This document shows positions 25,001-32,733 of a stretch of DNA of 64,000 nt, one piece after another. The stretch comes from Acutalibacter muris. GTDB taxonomy: Bacteria; Bacillota; Clostridia; Oscillospirales; Acutalibacteraceae. The stretch is taken from positions 1,798,001 to 1,862,000 of the forward strand of contig NZ_CP021422.1 in NCBI RefSeq assembly GCF_002201475.1, given 5' to 3'. Numbering within the stretch: position 1 is the first letter of the stretch; each line of letters opens with the position of its first letter. A program made the translations under genes and the position numbers. Under the pieces are notes generated by a model. The model was given only the letters and a program-made list of their open reading frames with translations. It had not been told where the DNA came from and searched no databases.

Positions 25001-26992
25001 AAGAGGATTATCCTGATCCTCCAGCACATTTGCCGGTAGTGTGCCGCCCGCTATCGTAATATTATCTGCCTCCGGCTCAGTATTCCATATAACGGGTTCC
25101 GCAGTTGGTGCAGCCTCCGAGCTTTCAGTTAAGGAGGGATCCATTACATCAACCGGCTCTTTGGTGGCTGTGGGTTCTTCAGTTGCCACTGGCCCAACTC
25201 CGCTTTTCTCCTGCTGGCTGTCCTCTGCTGACGGTTCTATAAAGTATATCCCATCATCAGAAACAGCGTCCTCTTCATAAGTGGCTTCTGGCTTTGACAG
25301 GACTCCATCATCTACCGAAGCATCACCATCTGCTGGCTCTACCGGCTCTATATCAACTACATTGGGTTCTGCCGGCTGGATTTCGTCATGGCCTGGCTGG
25401 TCTGCTCCGGCTTTGGGCCGCGCGATACCCTTGACATTGAAAATCATCCTATAGTCGTCGTCCTCATATTCAAAGGACTGGGATATATTAAGCACTACGC
25501 TGCCGACATTCTGATCGCCGGTAGTATCCATACTATCCGTTGTGCTCTCATTACTGCCCGGCTCCTCCGCCGGCTGTTGAGTTATACCTACCAGGGCCCC
25601 AGGATATACTTCCGTGGCAAACCCACCACTTTCCTGTTCAGCCATTTCCAGAAGTTCAAATTTTGCATCTTCACTTTGCACAAAAATATTCTGTTCATCA
25701 AGGCTTTCACTGCTGTTATACCACGCCGCAGCCATTACAGTTCCCTGCTCTGAGGGCTCCACAAGAAGCCGGATAGGCTCAGACAGCTCCGGCTCGCCGT
25801 CAGCCCCGGATACAGTTACCTTTAATAGCGCATTCAGCTGAAGTTCATCTCCGGGTACCGCCTTGCTTAACTGCTCCTGCTTCTCAGGCAGGCTCTCCTC
25901 TTCATCTACCCGTTCTATGTTGACCCTGGTATTCTCGGGGAAATCTTCGCCGTCATAAATAGCAGTCACGCGCAAACTGGCTCCCTGGTACACAGCGGTC
26001 CGCTGCCCGGGCATATCCGCCTCCTCGTTTCCGCTCCCGAGTTGGGACACCAGCTTGCCCTCAGTATCAACAGCTGCATAGCAGCCGTCGCCATGTATAT
26101 GCTCCAGGACCTGGAGCTGCCCGCATTTCAGCACGGGGGCTCCCCACTGGTCACACACACGGTTCTCTTCTGCCGGAGCTTCTCCAAAGCTGGAGAAGGC
26201 AACTGTATCTACATCAACGCCCTTTTCGGTCAGTTCCTGTATCTGGGCCTGGTCAAGCTGATCCACCGTGTGCAGATAACAATCCTCATTATGTGTATGC
26301 AGCTGCACTTCACGCTTTCCGCATATAACAGTAGACTCCATAGTATAACAGGCCTCTGAATGGATATGTCCGCCGGTGCCCTCCTCAAAACCGCAGGTTA
26401 GCACTGTCGGATAACAGCTGTCGTCATGAGTATGTCCGTTGCCCGGCTCCAGTCCGCAAATCAACTGTTCCTCCTCGTCGTAGCAGCCGACATCATGAGT
26501 ATGACCCAATGTTTCTTCAATACCGCAAACAGGCTCGGCAGAATAATCCGGCCCCTGGCAGCTGTCCGAATGTATATGTCCTCCCTCCCCCTCCTGTAGG
26601 GTGCAGGTAAGGACACGCTGCTCCTGATAGCACTCCTCTGTATGAATATGCTCCTCTATCTCAGGAAGTATACATATAAGGTTCCCCATATTATCAACGC
26701 AGCTTTCAGAGTCGTGCTTATGCACCACAAAGTCCGCCATACCGCAAACCAACAGCTTCTGCGCCCCCTCCTGCGGTGGCGTATAATAGCACGCCTCAGT
26801 ATGCTGGTGTGGCAGGTCGTGAGAGAGCACGCAATCGAGCACCTGGCTGTTCATCGCGCGGCCGCTCATACGCAAGGCCATAACCGTGCCTATTACCACG
26901 AAACTTGCCATGCCCAGAAAAACCGCTACCCTTTTCCTGCGCCTTCTCTGCTCGCGCAATAATTTAACTGCCTGCCTATTTGGAGATTCCAT
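22067..26992 (-). CDS. Giant LPXTG adhesin with HxHxxxC repeats and fibro-slime domain
   Basis: 1641 residues. A basic head and one hydrophobic segment (about 17-40), then nine repeats of HxHxxxC(Y) followed by a second Cys (about 62-330), a Ser/Glu/Pro-rich acidic region (about 480-680), a long beta-rich and Asn-rich part, a fibro-slime/PA14-like domain (about 1250-1410, EYLFFGDDDMWVFLTQ and VHSSVGEYVNLWDY), a CnaB/DUF7601-like domain and the anchor LPKTGGRG, helix, RKHGKKD. AAGGAGG lies seven bases before ATG 26992; an in-frame start at 27016 is less likely. It is probably the tip adhesin or a separate wall protein. Ligand unknown. Confidence 0.88.
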   Translation of the reverse strand: MESPNRQAVKLLREQRRRRKRVAVFLGMASFVVIGTVMALRMSGRAMNSQVLDCVLSHDLPHQHTEACYYTPPQEGAQKLLVCGMADFVVHKHDSESCVDNMGNLICILPEIEEHIHTEECYQEQRVLTCTLQEGEGGHIHSDSCQGPDYSAEPVCGIEETLGHTHDVGCYDEEEQLICGLEPGNGHTHDDSCYPTVLTCGFEEGTGGHIHSEACYTMESTVICGKREVQLHTHNEDCYLHTVDQLDQAQIQELTEKGVDVDTVAFSSFGEAPAEENRVCDQWGAPVLKCGQLQVLEHIHGDGCYAAVDTEGKLVSQLGSGNEEADMPGQRTAVYQGASLRVTAIYDGEDFPENTRVNIERVDEEESLPEKQEQLSKAVPGDELQLNALLKVTVSGADGEPELSEPIRLLVEPSEQGTVMAAAWYNSSESLDEQNIFVQSEDAKFELLEMAEQESGGFATEVYPGALVGITQQPAEEPGSNESTTDSMDTTGDQNVGSVVLNISQSFEYEDDDYRMIFNVKGIARPKAGADQPGHDEIQPAEPNVVDIEPVEPADGDASVDDGVLSKPEATYEEDAVSDDGIYFIEPSAEDSQQEKSGVGPVATEEPTATKEPVDVMDPSLTESSEAAPTAEPVIWNTEPEADNITIAGGTLPANVLEDQDNPLGLMVERRDEDSQEYGLYADYAEGVDDDNGLPGLKVLSYTMYYKGVELDISECTVTLEITAKEKLMAAAAELSEKQESMAAEDAELPSVAMLTIVPVETTSEDKAETGYEDDYSMPATGAMLSQIDLETKLLDIANENVSGDSPVIANGAAVLGDGTEPQTVKTVLRTAGKSRSIDDGVNKDHFGVTANTKDNPNFTVQYYAWLDVVNKQGTDLAVINTSGGDLPKNGGGKDKSPNGNQLMGLNLKDNKIETNSEWREIFTEVSSLYIQRPNLRYFKPVGTETFYNLKQIWVLKEGGNANIKDADISANWDVYGLSNLGNAEVPVDNVVSDFDLCHFTNKPNSGDSVSEADKYKPFQKDGNWYFPIKKDTVIRLVFEPSSGENPVKANFYDYDITDGAAKGKNGGTVNTTNYGINKYNGSEEYNASSSTDARYAFGNGNAGTNYGDVVWNSYTLNKANGNSYGNCTFQIATGIAANGNVIFNAGIDGPNLFGSGSQSGRTVYGNSGLNFKRQGDTYTLISASVYDNEDNSLSSKSDLTSFSARFYHGYTPQPDHTQKCSDPRCRVVASNNFWPLDKIMNDDLHFGADTANQKFDNTNGNGKTGQLPPSDDAQDHNSYFGMNFSVIFDLTTEYKGPLEYLFFGDDDMWVFLTQVDKDGNPITGAETKLICDIGGVHSSVGEYVNLWDYVGKDKGTIFENNPDYLTTEDDESEHGIAHYKLDFFYTERGASGSTCWMQYTLPSVRSATSTQTEDELRRLEIKKEVTKTPVSGEFGTEDKTEQYDDSTDEFLFKLTLKNKDGTKLTDNYSYFKYSDSQEGGEEDDEDTDNFEAILLDPDVVSDGAYFTLKHGQYIVIDHLPAETQFTITECGVYDGYDIGTDGKLHFKFKEGEYDYEVGATIKQGDGGNKPMGSTSEENGKKVFSGEIKDNVSASVVFNNNFKTYQLPKTGGRGIWGLTGAGALMILAVGCLLARKHGKKD

Positions 26993-27075
26993 ACTGCAGC
27001 CTCCTTCATAAACCATAAATCCATGCTAGTTATTCCTGATACCATCAGTTTATACTCAAAATAATTATGTTTCGC

Positions 27076-27720
27076 TCAGAACAGCTCAATCCTGTCCAGC
27101 GGCCAGATGCGGCAGGCTACCCTGCCCAGCACCATATCTGCTCCCACGCACCCTACTGCGGCATGGCGGCTGTCGATACTGGCTGATCTGTGGTCTCCCA
27201 ATACGAAGTATTGGTCTATTGGCACCTGATATGGCAGCGCCACATCACAGCTGCCTTTTGCCCTCTCTTCAAGATAAGGCTCCTCCAGCGGCACATCGTT
27301 TACATAGACCACACCGTCGCCGTCGATATTAACTGTGTCTCCGCCCACGGCAACTACCCTCTTTACAAAAATGGTATTGTTGTGATAAAAAGCTATAATA
27401 TCTCCTGAGGCAATCTTAGTGCCGCTTACCGAAACTATCACGTCGCCATTTTGCAGTGTAGGGGTCATTGACGTACCTTCAAGCTGTACTACAGGAAACA
27501 GGAATACCACAAGGATAACCACCGCAGCCGACACAACAGATAGGAAAAACAGCGTGTTCCGAACCACCATGGTCCAAAAGTGTTTCTTTTGTTCGAGCTT
27601 CAGCTCATGTTCCAGCTGTTCAATCGTAGGTCCTTCATTCAATGCCTTTTCTGCGCCTGTCTCGGCGTTGCCGGAGGGAAACTCAACGCCAAGGACCTCC
27701 TGGCGCGTAGCCTTTTTCAT
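27076..27720 (-). CDS. lepB: Signal peptidase I, active type
   Basis: 214 residues: an N-terminal cytoplasmic part similar to that of the SipA-like paralogue (PTIEQLEHELKLEQKKHFW), one membrane segment, the nucleophile Ser in EGTSMTPTLQNGD, Lys in FVKRVVAVGGD, and box E VLGDHRSASIDSR. All catalytic residues are intact. It is the first gene of the surface operon, with GGGGAGA before the ATG, and probably removes signal peptides of the adhesin and pilins. Confidence 0.93.
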   Translation of the reverse strand: MKKATRQEVLGVEFPSGNAETGAEKALNEGPTIEQLEHELKLEQKKHFWTMVVRNTLFFLSVVSAAVVILVVFLFPVVQLEGTSMTPTLQNGDVIVSVSGTKIASGDIIAFYHNNTIFVKRVVAVGGDTVNIDGDGVVYVNDVPLEEPYLEERAKGSCDVALPYQVPIDQYFVLGDHRSASIDSRHAAVGCVGADMVLGRVACRIWPLDRIELF

Positions 27721-28017
27721 TGTCCATCTCCCCTATATCTGGCCTTATACTTGTTTTCCTATCCAACTTCCAGTTGTAACGCTATTTTTTAGGAAAATCA
27801 CATCAATCAGATAATTTATATGCTCGCTATAAAACCCAAAATCTAAACTATGGGTACGCCCCAAGAACGCACCACAATGGATCCGCAAGCTGTTGGGGAG
27901 GAACACAGTACTACAACAATAATATAGCATGTTTCAGAGTGAGTGGCATACCAGCAGCACGAAATGCAGGATTTTCTGCCTGGAATGTAAAAATTTAGGC
28001 TTTATAGCGCTGCCAGG
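27721..28017. other. Divergent intergenic region
   Basis: Together with the promoter and leader to 28084 this gap is 364 bases between divergent genes. It must hold the promoter of the 20-kb surface operon, but no pair of consensus boxes on the minus strand convinced me. AT-rich, no strong hairpin. The short minus-strand frame at 27745-27930 has no binding site or recognisable sequence and is not called. Confidence 0.4.
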
Positions 28018-28047
28018 TTGACTTAACGGGCCTTAGGAGTGTATAAT
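28018..28047 (+). promoter_or_regulatory. Sigma-A promoter of the GGEDGPT-protein gene
   Basis: TTGACT (28018-28023), 18-base spacer, TATAAT (28042-28047), 38 bases before the start at 28085. Confidence 0.75.
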
Positions 28048-28084
28048 TATATATAACAGAGATTCAAAATACGGAGGTATGGAA

Positions 28085-28702
28085 ATGGCAAACTGGAAGG
28101 ATTACGCAAAACTAGCGAAGGCTAAAGCCCAAAAACTGGCTGCCGGAATTGAGCAGAAGAACCGGTATGCCGCTATGCTGAATCGTCTGCGCACCGTTAT
28201 CCGCTGCCAGGAGCAGGCCGCTGAGAAGGAGTACATGGCCTTGGGGCGTTATTACTACAATGCTCTGCGTGACAAGGAAACCCAGGTGGCCGAGGAACAC
28301 TGTAAAAAACTGGACCATCTGAACGCCATGATAGACAGCACTCTGAAAACCCTTGAGGAAGCCGTACGGGAGCAGGAGGCCGTTAGCATCGGTATAATTG
28401 GCGGCGAGGACGGTCCCACCAACGTGTATATTAACGAGCCTAAAAAAGAAAGCACCCTGTTCCACTTTGGCCGCGGCCCCCTTGAGATCACCGTGACAAG
28501 GGGCACCGTGTATCACCCTGAGGAGGACAGTGAGGAAATAGATTTATGCGGCATAGAAAGCTTTGACTATGACCCTATGCAGGAGAAGACCGTTTCCTCC
28601 GCCGCGGCTGAAGCGCCGGCAATCAAGCCTAAAACTTTGTCTGAACCCGAGTTCACCGGTGCCGAACTCGACGAGAATGACGGACTGCCCTTTGAAGGCT
28701 AG
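28085..28702 (+). CDS. Conserved clostridial protein with SIGIIGGEDGPT motif, unknown function
   Basis: 205 residues, soluble. Residues 1-105 are helical and charged, coiled-coil like (RTVIRCQEQAAEKEYMALG). Residues about 105-122 hold AVSIGIIGGEDGPTNVYI, nearly the signature found in membrane beta subunits of sodium-pumping decarboxylases (SIGIIGGADGPT), but here there are no membrane helices. The C-terminus is acidic and low-complexity. Start at 28085, seven bases after GGAGG; the ATG at 28079 is too close to it. Followed after 18 bases by a CpXC gene, so an operon. Function unknown. Confidence 0.7.
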   Translation: MANWKDYAKLAKAKAQKLAAGIEQKNRYAAMLNRLRTVIRCQEQAAEKEYMALGRYYYNALRDKETQVAEEHCKKLDHLNAMIDSTLKTLEEAVREQEAVSIGIIGGEDGPTNVYINEPKKESTLFHFGRGPLEITVTRGTVYHPEEDSEEIDLCGIESFDYDPMQEKTVSSAAAEAPAIKPKTLSEPEFTGAELDENDGLPFEG

Positions 28703-28720
28703 GTCGGGAGGGATAAGGGA

Positions 28721-29350
28721 ATGTCAACGGAAATCGTAAAGGATATCGTCTGCCCACAGTGCGGCGAATCACAGAAATATAGGCTTTATGCCAGCATAAA
28801 CGCCAAGGAGCACAAGGATTTGAAGCAGAGTATCCTTGAGGAGACACTGTTCGACTGGCGCTGTAAGCGCTGCAACTACTTTGCCGCCATGGCCTATCCC
28901 TTTGTCTATATCGACAACGAAGCAGGTTTTGTGGTCTGTGTGGCCCCTGGTGGAAGCGGCAGCACGGTAGAGGCTACCCCGCCGCTTAAAGCCTATGTAA
29001 AGCGCCGGGTGAAAAACCTGGCCGAGCTGAAAGAAAAGATCCTGATTTTTGACAGCAAGCTGGATGATGTGGCCGTGGAGCTGGTTAAAAACGCCCTGTG
29101 CACCATAATCCGGCGCAGCTATAACAATGTCCGGCTCCACGCCTATTTTAGCAGGATAGAGGAGGAAAAGCTAGAGTTCGCCATCTACCTTCCCAGAAAA
29201 CCGGAACCTGTGTATCACTCTACCCGTATTGAGGTGTATGCCCAGTCCCAGGAGGTGCTGCGGACGCTGAACTACTCTGACCCGGAAGACTTCTCCGTGG
29301 TAGACGCAAGGCTTGCAAAGCGTATTATCGAGGAGTACCAGAACGCATAG
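28721..29350 (+). CDS. CpXC domain protein
   Basis: 209 residues. The N-terminus has CPQCGES (about residue 12) and CKRCNY (about 47), the two Cys pairs of the CpXC domain, a putative zinc-binding module seen in many Clostridia. The rest is mixed alpha/beta without recognised motif. GGGAGG and AAGGGA precede the ATG. Convergent with dpaB and separated from it by a bidirectional terminator. Biological role unknown. Confidence 0.8.
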   Translation: MSTEIVKDIVCPQCGESQKYRLYASINAKEHKDLKQSILEETLFDWRCKRCNYFAAMAYPFVYIDNEAGFVVCVAPGGSGSTVEATPPLKAYVKRRVKNLAELKEKILIFDSKLDDVAVELVKNALCTIIRRSYNNVRLHAYFSRIEEEKLEFAIYLPRKPEPVYHSTRIEVYAQSQEVLRTLNYSDPEDFSVVDARLAKRIIEEYQNA

Positions 29351-29367
29351 CTTTAACGCAAAAATAA

Positions 29368-29400
29368 CCCGGCGGGCTCCGTAGCCTGCCGGGCCTTTTT
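29368..29400. terminator. Bidirectional terminator between CpXC gene and dpaB
   Basis: 11-bp stem with one mismatch (29368-29378/29383-29393), loop CCGT, then a T-run on the plus strand (29396-29400) and A/T-rich sequence on the other side. Serves two convergent genes. Confidence 0.85.
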
Positions 29401-29402
29401 GT

Positions 29403-29966
29403 CTAGCGGTATATGGGTTGCAGCTGCTCGCCTGCCAGCGCAAGCTCAACTGTTTCACCTAAAAGCGTAAAATCGGCCACCAATGAGAACGGCTTCTTTA
29501 TCGGGTCATCTTGGCGCAGAGGCACAAAATATACGTTTTTTGTATTCATAAGCCGCGCGGCGTTCTGCCCTGATGCCGCTATGGCGTCGTTGCTGGCAAG
29601 GCATATAATTACCGGCAGACCAACGCGCAGTGTGGATTTTACAGCCATAGTCACAGGTGTATCCGTAATGCCTAAAGCCATCTTCGACAGAGTGTTCCCC
29701 GTACAGGGGCATACCACCATGGCGTCTACCAGATGCTTCGGGCCAATGGGCTCGGCTTCAACAATGCTGTGCAGCACCTTCTGCCCTGTGAGCTCCTGCG
29801 CTTTCTTTATAAAATCCGCCGCTTTGCCAAACCGGGTATCTGTCTCATAGACGTTACGGGACATAATTGGGAGAACAAAATACTTCTTCCGCAGCTCTGC
29901 CAACTGCTCCATCGCATTTCCCATGGTACAGAACGAGCCGCACATGGCGAAACCCAGCGTTTGCAA
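29403..29966 (-). CDS. dpaB: Dipicolinate synthase subunit B
   Basis: 187 residues, flavoprotein-like fold: GFAMCGSFCTMGN at the N-terminus, PCTGNTLSKMALGITDTPVTMA in the middle (written here only as a landmark from about residue 88), and SNDAIAASGQNA. SpoVFB/DpaB works with DpaA to oxidise a lysine-pathway intermediate to dipicolinic acid, the calcium chelator of the spore core. Starts with TTG directly after the dpaA stop, with AGGAG nine bases upstream. Mother-cell expression is expected. Confidence 0.94.
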   Translation of the reverse strand: MQTLGFAMCGSFCTMGNAMEQLAELRKKYFVLPIMSRNVYETDTRFGKAADFIKKAQELTGQKVLHSIVEAEPIGPKHLVDAMVVCPCTGNTLSKMALGITDTPVTMAVKSTLRVGLPVIICLASNDAIAASGQNAARLMNTKNVYFVPLRQDDPIKKPFSLVADFTLLGETVELALAGEQLQPIYR

Positions 29967-30836
29967 TCAGACCATCTCCTTTCTGTCTTCATTCAGCATA
30001 TTATAAACCGTCTCCTTTATCAGCTCTCCTGAGGCCTTCGGCGACATCCTCCCTGGAAGCGACGGCGCGGCCAGCACCCGCAGGCCCAGACTGCCGGCTG
30101 TCTCAAGGTCAATGCCACCGGGCGCAGAAGCCAGCTCAATAATCAGCGTATCAGTCCTCTGGCTTTCCAGTATTTGTGCGTCCAGCACCCTTGCGGGCAC
30201 AGTGTTAAATATGATGTCGAAGGAATTCACAAGCTCACTATAGCTCAATGCCCGGCAGCCTGTGGCCCTGATGCTGGTCAGGTCGCTGGCCCTCCTGGCG
30301 CTGCACGACACCCTAGCTCCCATACCCTTGAGCATTCCGCACAGAGCCTTGCCTATGCGCCCATAGCCCGTTACAAGGCACTGCGAACCCCCTAATCCAC
30401 CTTCATACTCCTGCACCGCCAGCCCTATCGCTCCCTCGGCAGTCAAATAGGCATTGCCGGTAACCAGCTCCTCTCGGGAGTAATAGTCCCGGGAATCAAT
30501 ACCCCTCCAAAGGTCCGAGGTCGCGGTCAGCCTCGGCAGCATACCGCCGAATACCCGGCTGTTCAGGAATAACCGGGCAAAATCGCCGTCAAGCCGCACC
30601 TCAAGATTAGAGAGCGGCGTATTCAGATAACATCCGTCCCGAGTGGCGGGCAGCGGCAATATAATAACATTGCAGCGCTCCACAAGGCTGTGCATCCCAG
30701 TTTGGCGAAGTCCCATTGTATTGCGGGCGTTTTCCAGGCAGCAAACCGACACCTCATACCCGTCCTCCTGCATGGAGCGCGCAAGATATATCTGCCGCTC
30801 GTCCCCTCCGATTATGCCAAAAGTATTCTTAGCCAT
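29967..30836 (-). CDS. dpaA: Dipicolinate synthase subunit A
   Basis: 289 residues. An N-terminal domain (FGIIGGDERQIYLAR), then a Rossmann fold with the nucleotide motif VTGYGRIGKALCGMLKGMGA (about 155-174), as in SpoVFA. Start at ATG 30836, with GGGAG and GAGG just upstream; the longer frame upstream is not supported. It is joined to dpaB without a gap. A candidate late mother-cell promoter lies 62 bases upstream. Confidence 0.94.
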   Translation of the reverse strand: MAKNTFGIIGGDERQIYLARSMQEDGYEVSVCCLENARNTMGLRQTGMHSLVERCNVIILPLPATRDGCYLNTPLSNLEVRLDGDFARLFLNSRVFGGMLPRLTATSDLWRGIDSRDYYSREELVTGNAYLTAEGAIGLAVQEYEGGLGGSQCLVTGYGRIGKALCGMLKGMGARVSCSARRASDLTSIRATGCRALSYSELVNSFDIIFNTVPARVLDAQILESQRTDTLIIELASAPGGIDLETAGSLGLRVLAAPSLPGRMSPKASGELIKETVYNMLNEDRKEMV

Positions 30837-30897
30837 ATCCTCGCTCCCAACAAATTCTGCCCAGAGGGGCTTGCCCGCCCCCTTCTCCGGGATATTC

Positions 30898-30925
30898 CAT
30901 ATTATGGAAAACAGGCCGAATCGGT
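30898..30925 (-). promoter_or_regulatory. Possible sigma-K-like promoter of dpaAB
   Basis: Minus strand AC (30925-30924), 17 bases, CATAATATG (30906-30898), similar to the sigma-K pattern AC and CATAnnnTA with one mismatch. Sigma K drives the orthologous spoVF operon in Bacillus subtilis. The short -35 makes chance matches common. Confidence 0.4.
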
Positions 30926-30936
30926 GAATGACAAAA

Positions 30937-30968
30937 GCAAAAGCCGCAGTGGGTGCCACGGCTTTTGC
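30937..30968 (-). terminator. Terminator of the ABC exporter operon
   Basis: 10-bp perfect stem (30937-30946/30959-30968), loop 12, followed on the minus strand by CTTTTG. It lies 17 bases after the last ABC gene. Confidence 0.75.
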
Positions 30969-30984
30969 TCTGCTTCAATATATT

Positions 30985-32733
30985 TTATGTGGCTGCAAAC
31001 TGGCTGTTATAGAGCTCCGCATAGAAGCCGCCCTGCTCCAAAAGCTCATGGTGGCTGCCCTGCTCAATAATATGTCCGTCTCTCATCACAAGTATCACAT
31101 CCGCGTCCCTGATGGTGGAGAGCCGGTGGGCCACTATAAAGCTGGTCCGGCCCTTCATCATTTTTGCAAAGGCCTTTTGTATGCGTATCTCCGTACGGGT
31201 GTCGATGGAGGAGGTGGCCTCGTCCAGAATAAGCATTGGCGGCAGGGAGAGCATAACCCTAGCGATGCAGAGAAGCTGCTTTTGCCCCTGGCTCAGCCCG
31301 CCTAAATCCTCGCCGATAACCGTATCATAGCCCCTGGGCATTCGCGTTATAAAACTGTGCGCATGTGCGGCTTTGGCGGCCTCCACCACCTCCTCAAGGG
31401 TGGCTTTCGGAGAGCTATAGGCTATATTCTCTCTTACTGTGCCGTTTTTCAGCCACGTATCCTGGAGCACCATGCCATAGTTTCTGCGAAGGCTTTTGCG
31501 GGTGATATCTCTAATATCCGTACCGTCTACCCCTATGCTGCCGGAGGTTACATCGTAAAAGCGCATAAGAAGGTTTATCACCGTGGTCTTTCCGCAGCCG
31601 GTAGGGCCTACCAGGGCCACCCGCTGGCCGGGCTTCACATCAAGTGAAAAATCCTCAATAAGACGTTGGCCGGGCTTATAGGAGAAAAAGACGTCATCTA
31701 TCCGCACAGCGCCGCTTGCGTCCGCCAGCTCCAAAGCGTGCGGCACGTCAGGCACTTGGGGTTCCTGCTCGATAAGCCCAAAGACCCGGGCGGCGCAGGC
31801 CAGAGCGTTCTGCAATTCCGTTACTACGCCGGATATTTCGTTGAAGGGCTTTGTGTACTGATTTGCGTAGCTGAGAAAGCATGTGAGCTGTCCTACGCTG
31901 AGCCCGCCGCCTACAACGGACAGCGCCCCCACAATGCCAACGCCGGTGTACACCAGTGAGTTCACAAAGCGCGTGCTCGGGTTGGTAATGGAAGAAAAGA
32001 AGATTGCTCTCAGTGAACATGCTCTAAGCCGTTCATTTATCTCGTTAAAGCGGTCCATAGTCCTGCGCTCCTGTCCAAAGGCCTGGACCACCTTCCCGTT
32101 GCCCACGGTCTCCTCTACAAAGCCGGTCTGCTCACCGCGCACCTGTGACTGGAGCCGGAACATATTATAGGTGCTTTTGGCGATAAATGCCGCCACTACA
32201 AGGGATACCGGCGTGACAAGCAGCACCACCAGGGTAATGGTGATATTCACGGAGAACATAAAGCCCAGGGTGCCGAGAATGGTAATGACCCCTGTAAAAA
32301 GCTGGGTAAAGCCCATCAAAAGACCGTCCGCAAACTGGTCCACGTCAGCTATTACCCGACTGACCACCTCACCGGCCGGGTGGGAGTCGATATAGCTTAG
32401 TGGGAGCTTCTGGAGCTTTCTAAAGGCTTCGTTCCTTATGTCCCGCACTACCCTATAGGTAATGCGGTTGTTTATCAGGCTCATGACCCACTGAGCCAAA
32501 GCCGCTAAGCCTATTATAATTCCTATCCGCACTAGTATGGAGAAAATGGCGGCAAAATCCACATTACCAGGACCTATGATATGATCCACCGCATCGCCGG
32601 TGAGTATGGGGATATACAGAGTCGCCGCCACTGACGCCGCCGCCAGCAGCACCGAGAGTCCCACAAAAAAGCTGTACCGTCTGATGTACCGCAGCACCTT
32701 TTTTAGCGTCCCCTTCTTAGCCCTTTTATTCAC
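30985..32733 (-). CDS. ABC exporter half-transporter (permease-ATPase fusion), second subunit
   Basis: 582 residues: six membrane segments in the first 320, then an ATPase domain with Walker A GPTGCGKTTV (about 373), signature LSQGQ preceded by GG (about 475), Walker B MLILDEATSSID and H-loop VAHRLS. Both the signature and the catalytic Glu look intact. It starts with GTG overlapping the stop of the partner gene (GTGA), so the two are translated together and very likely form a heterodimer of the LmrCD/BmrCD type. Multidrug or lipid substrate is possible; not determinable. Confidence 0.92.
   Translation of the reverse strand: MNKRAKKGTLKKVLRYIRRYSFFVGLSVLLAAASVAATLYIPILTGDAVDHIIGPGNVDFAAIFSILVRIGIIIGLAALAQWVMSLINNRITYRVVRDIRNEAFRKLQKLPLSYIDSHPAGEVVSRVIADVDQFADGLLMGFTQLFTGVITILGTLGFMFSVNITITLVVLLVTPVSLVVAAFIAKSTYNMFRLQSQVRGEQTGFVEETVGNGKVVQAFGQERRTMDRFNEINERLRACSLRAIFFSSITNPSTRFVNSLVYTGVGIVGALSVVGGGLSVGQLTCFLSYANQYTKPFNEISGVVTELQNALACAARVFGLIEQEPQVPDVPHALELADASGAVRIDDVFFSYKPGQRLIEDFSLDVKPGQRVALVGPTGCGKTTVINLLMRFYDVTSGSIGVDGTDIRDITRKSLRRNYGMVLQDTWLKNGTVRENIAYSSPKATLEEVVEAAKAAHAHSFITRMPRGYDTVIGEDLGGLSQGQKQLLCIARVMLSLPPMLILDEATSSIDTRTEIRIQKAFAKMMKGRTSFIVAHRLSTIRDADVILVMRDGHIIEQGSHHELLEQGGFYAELYNSQFAAT

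Noticed and set aside
27745..27930. 61-residue minus-strand frame upstream of the surface operon
   Set aside because: No binding site, biased composition and position in a divergent promoter region.
30837..30959. Extended N-terminus of dpaA
   Set aside because: The extra 41 residues run into the terminator of the ABC operon and lack a start signal; ATG 30836 has a binding site and the family's N-terminus.
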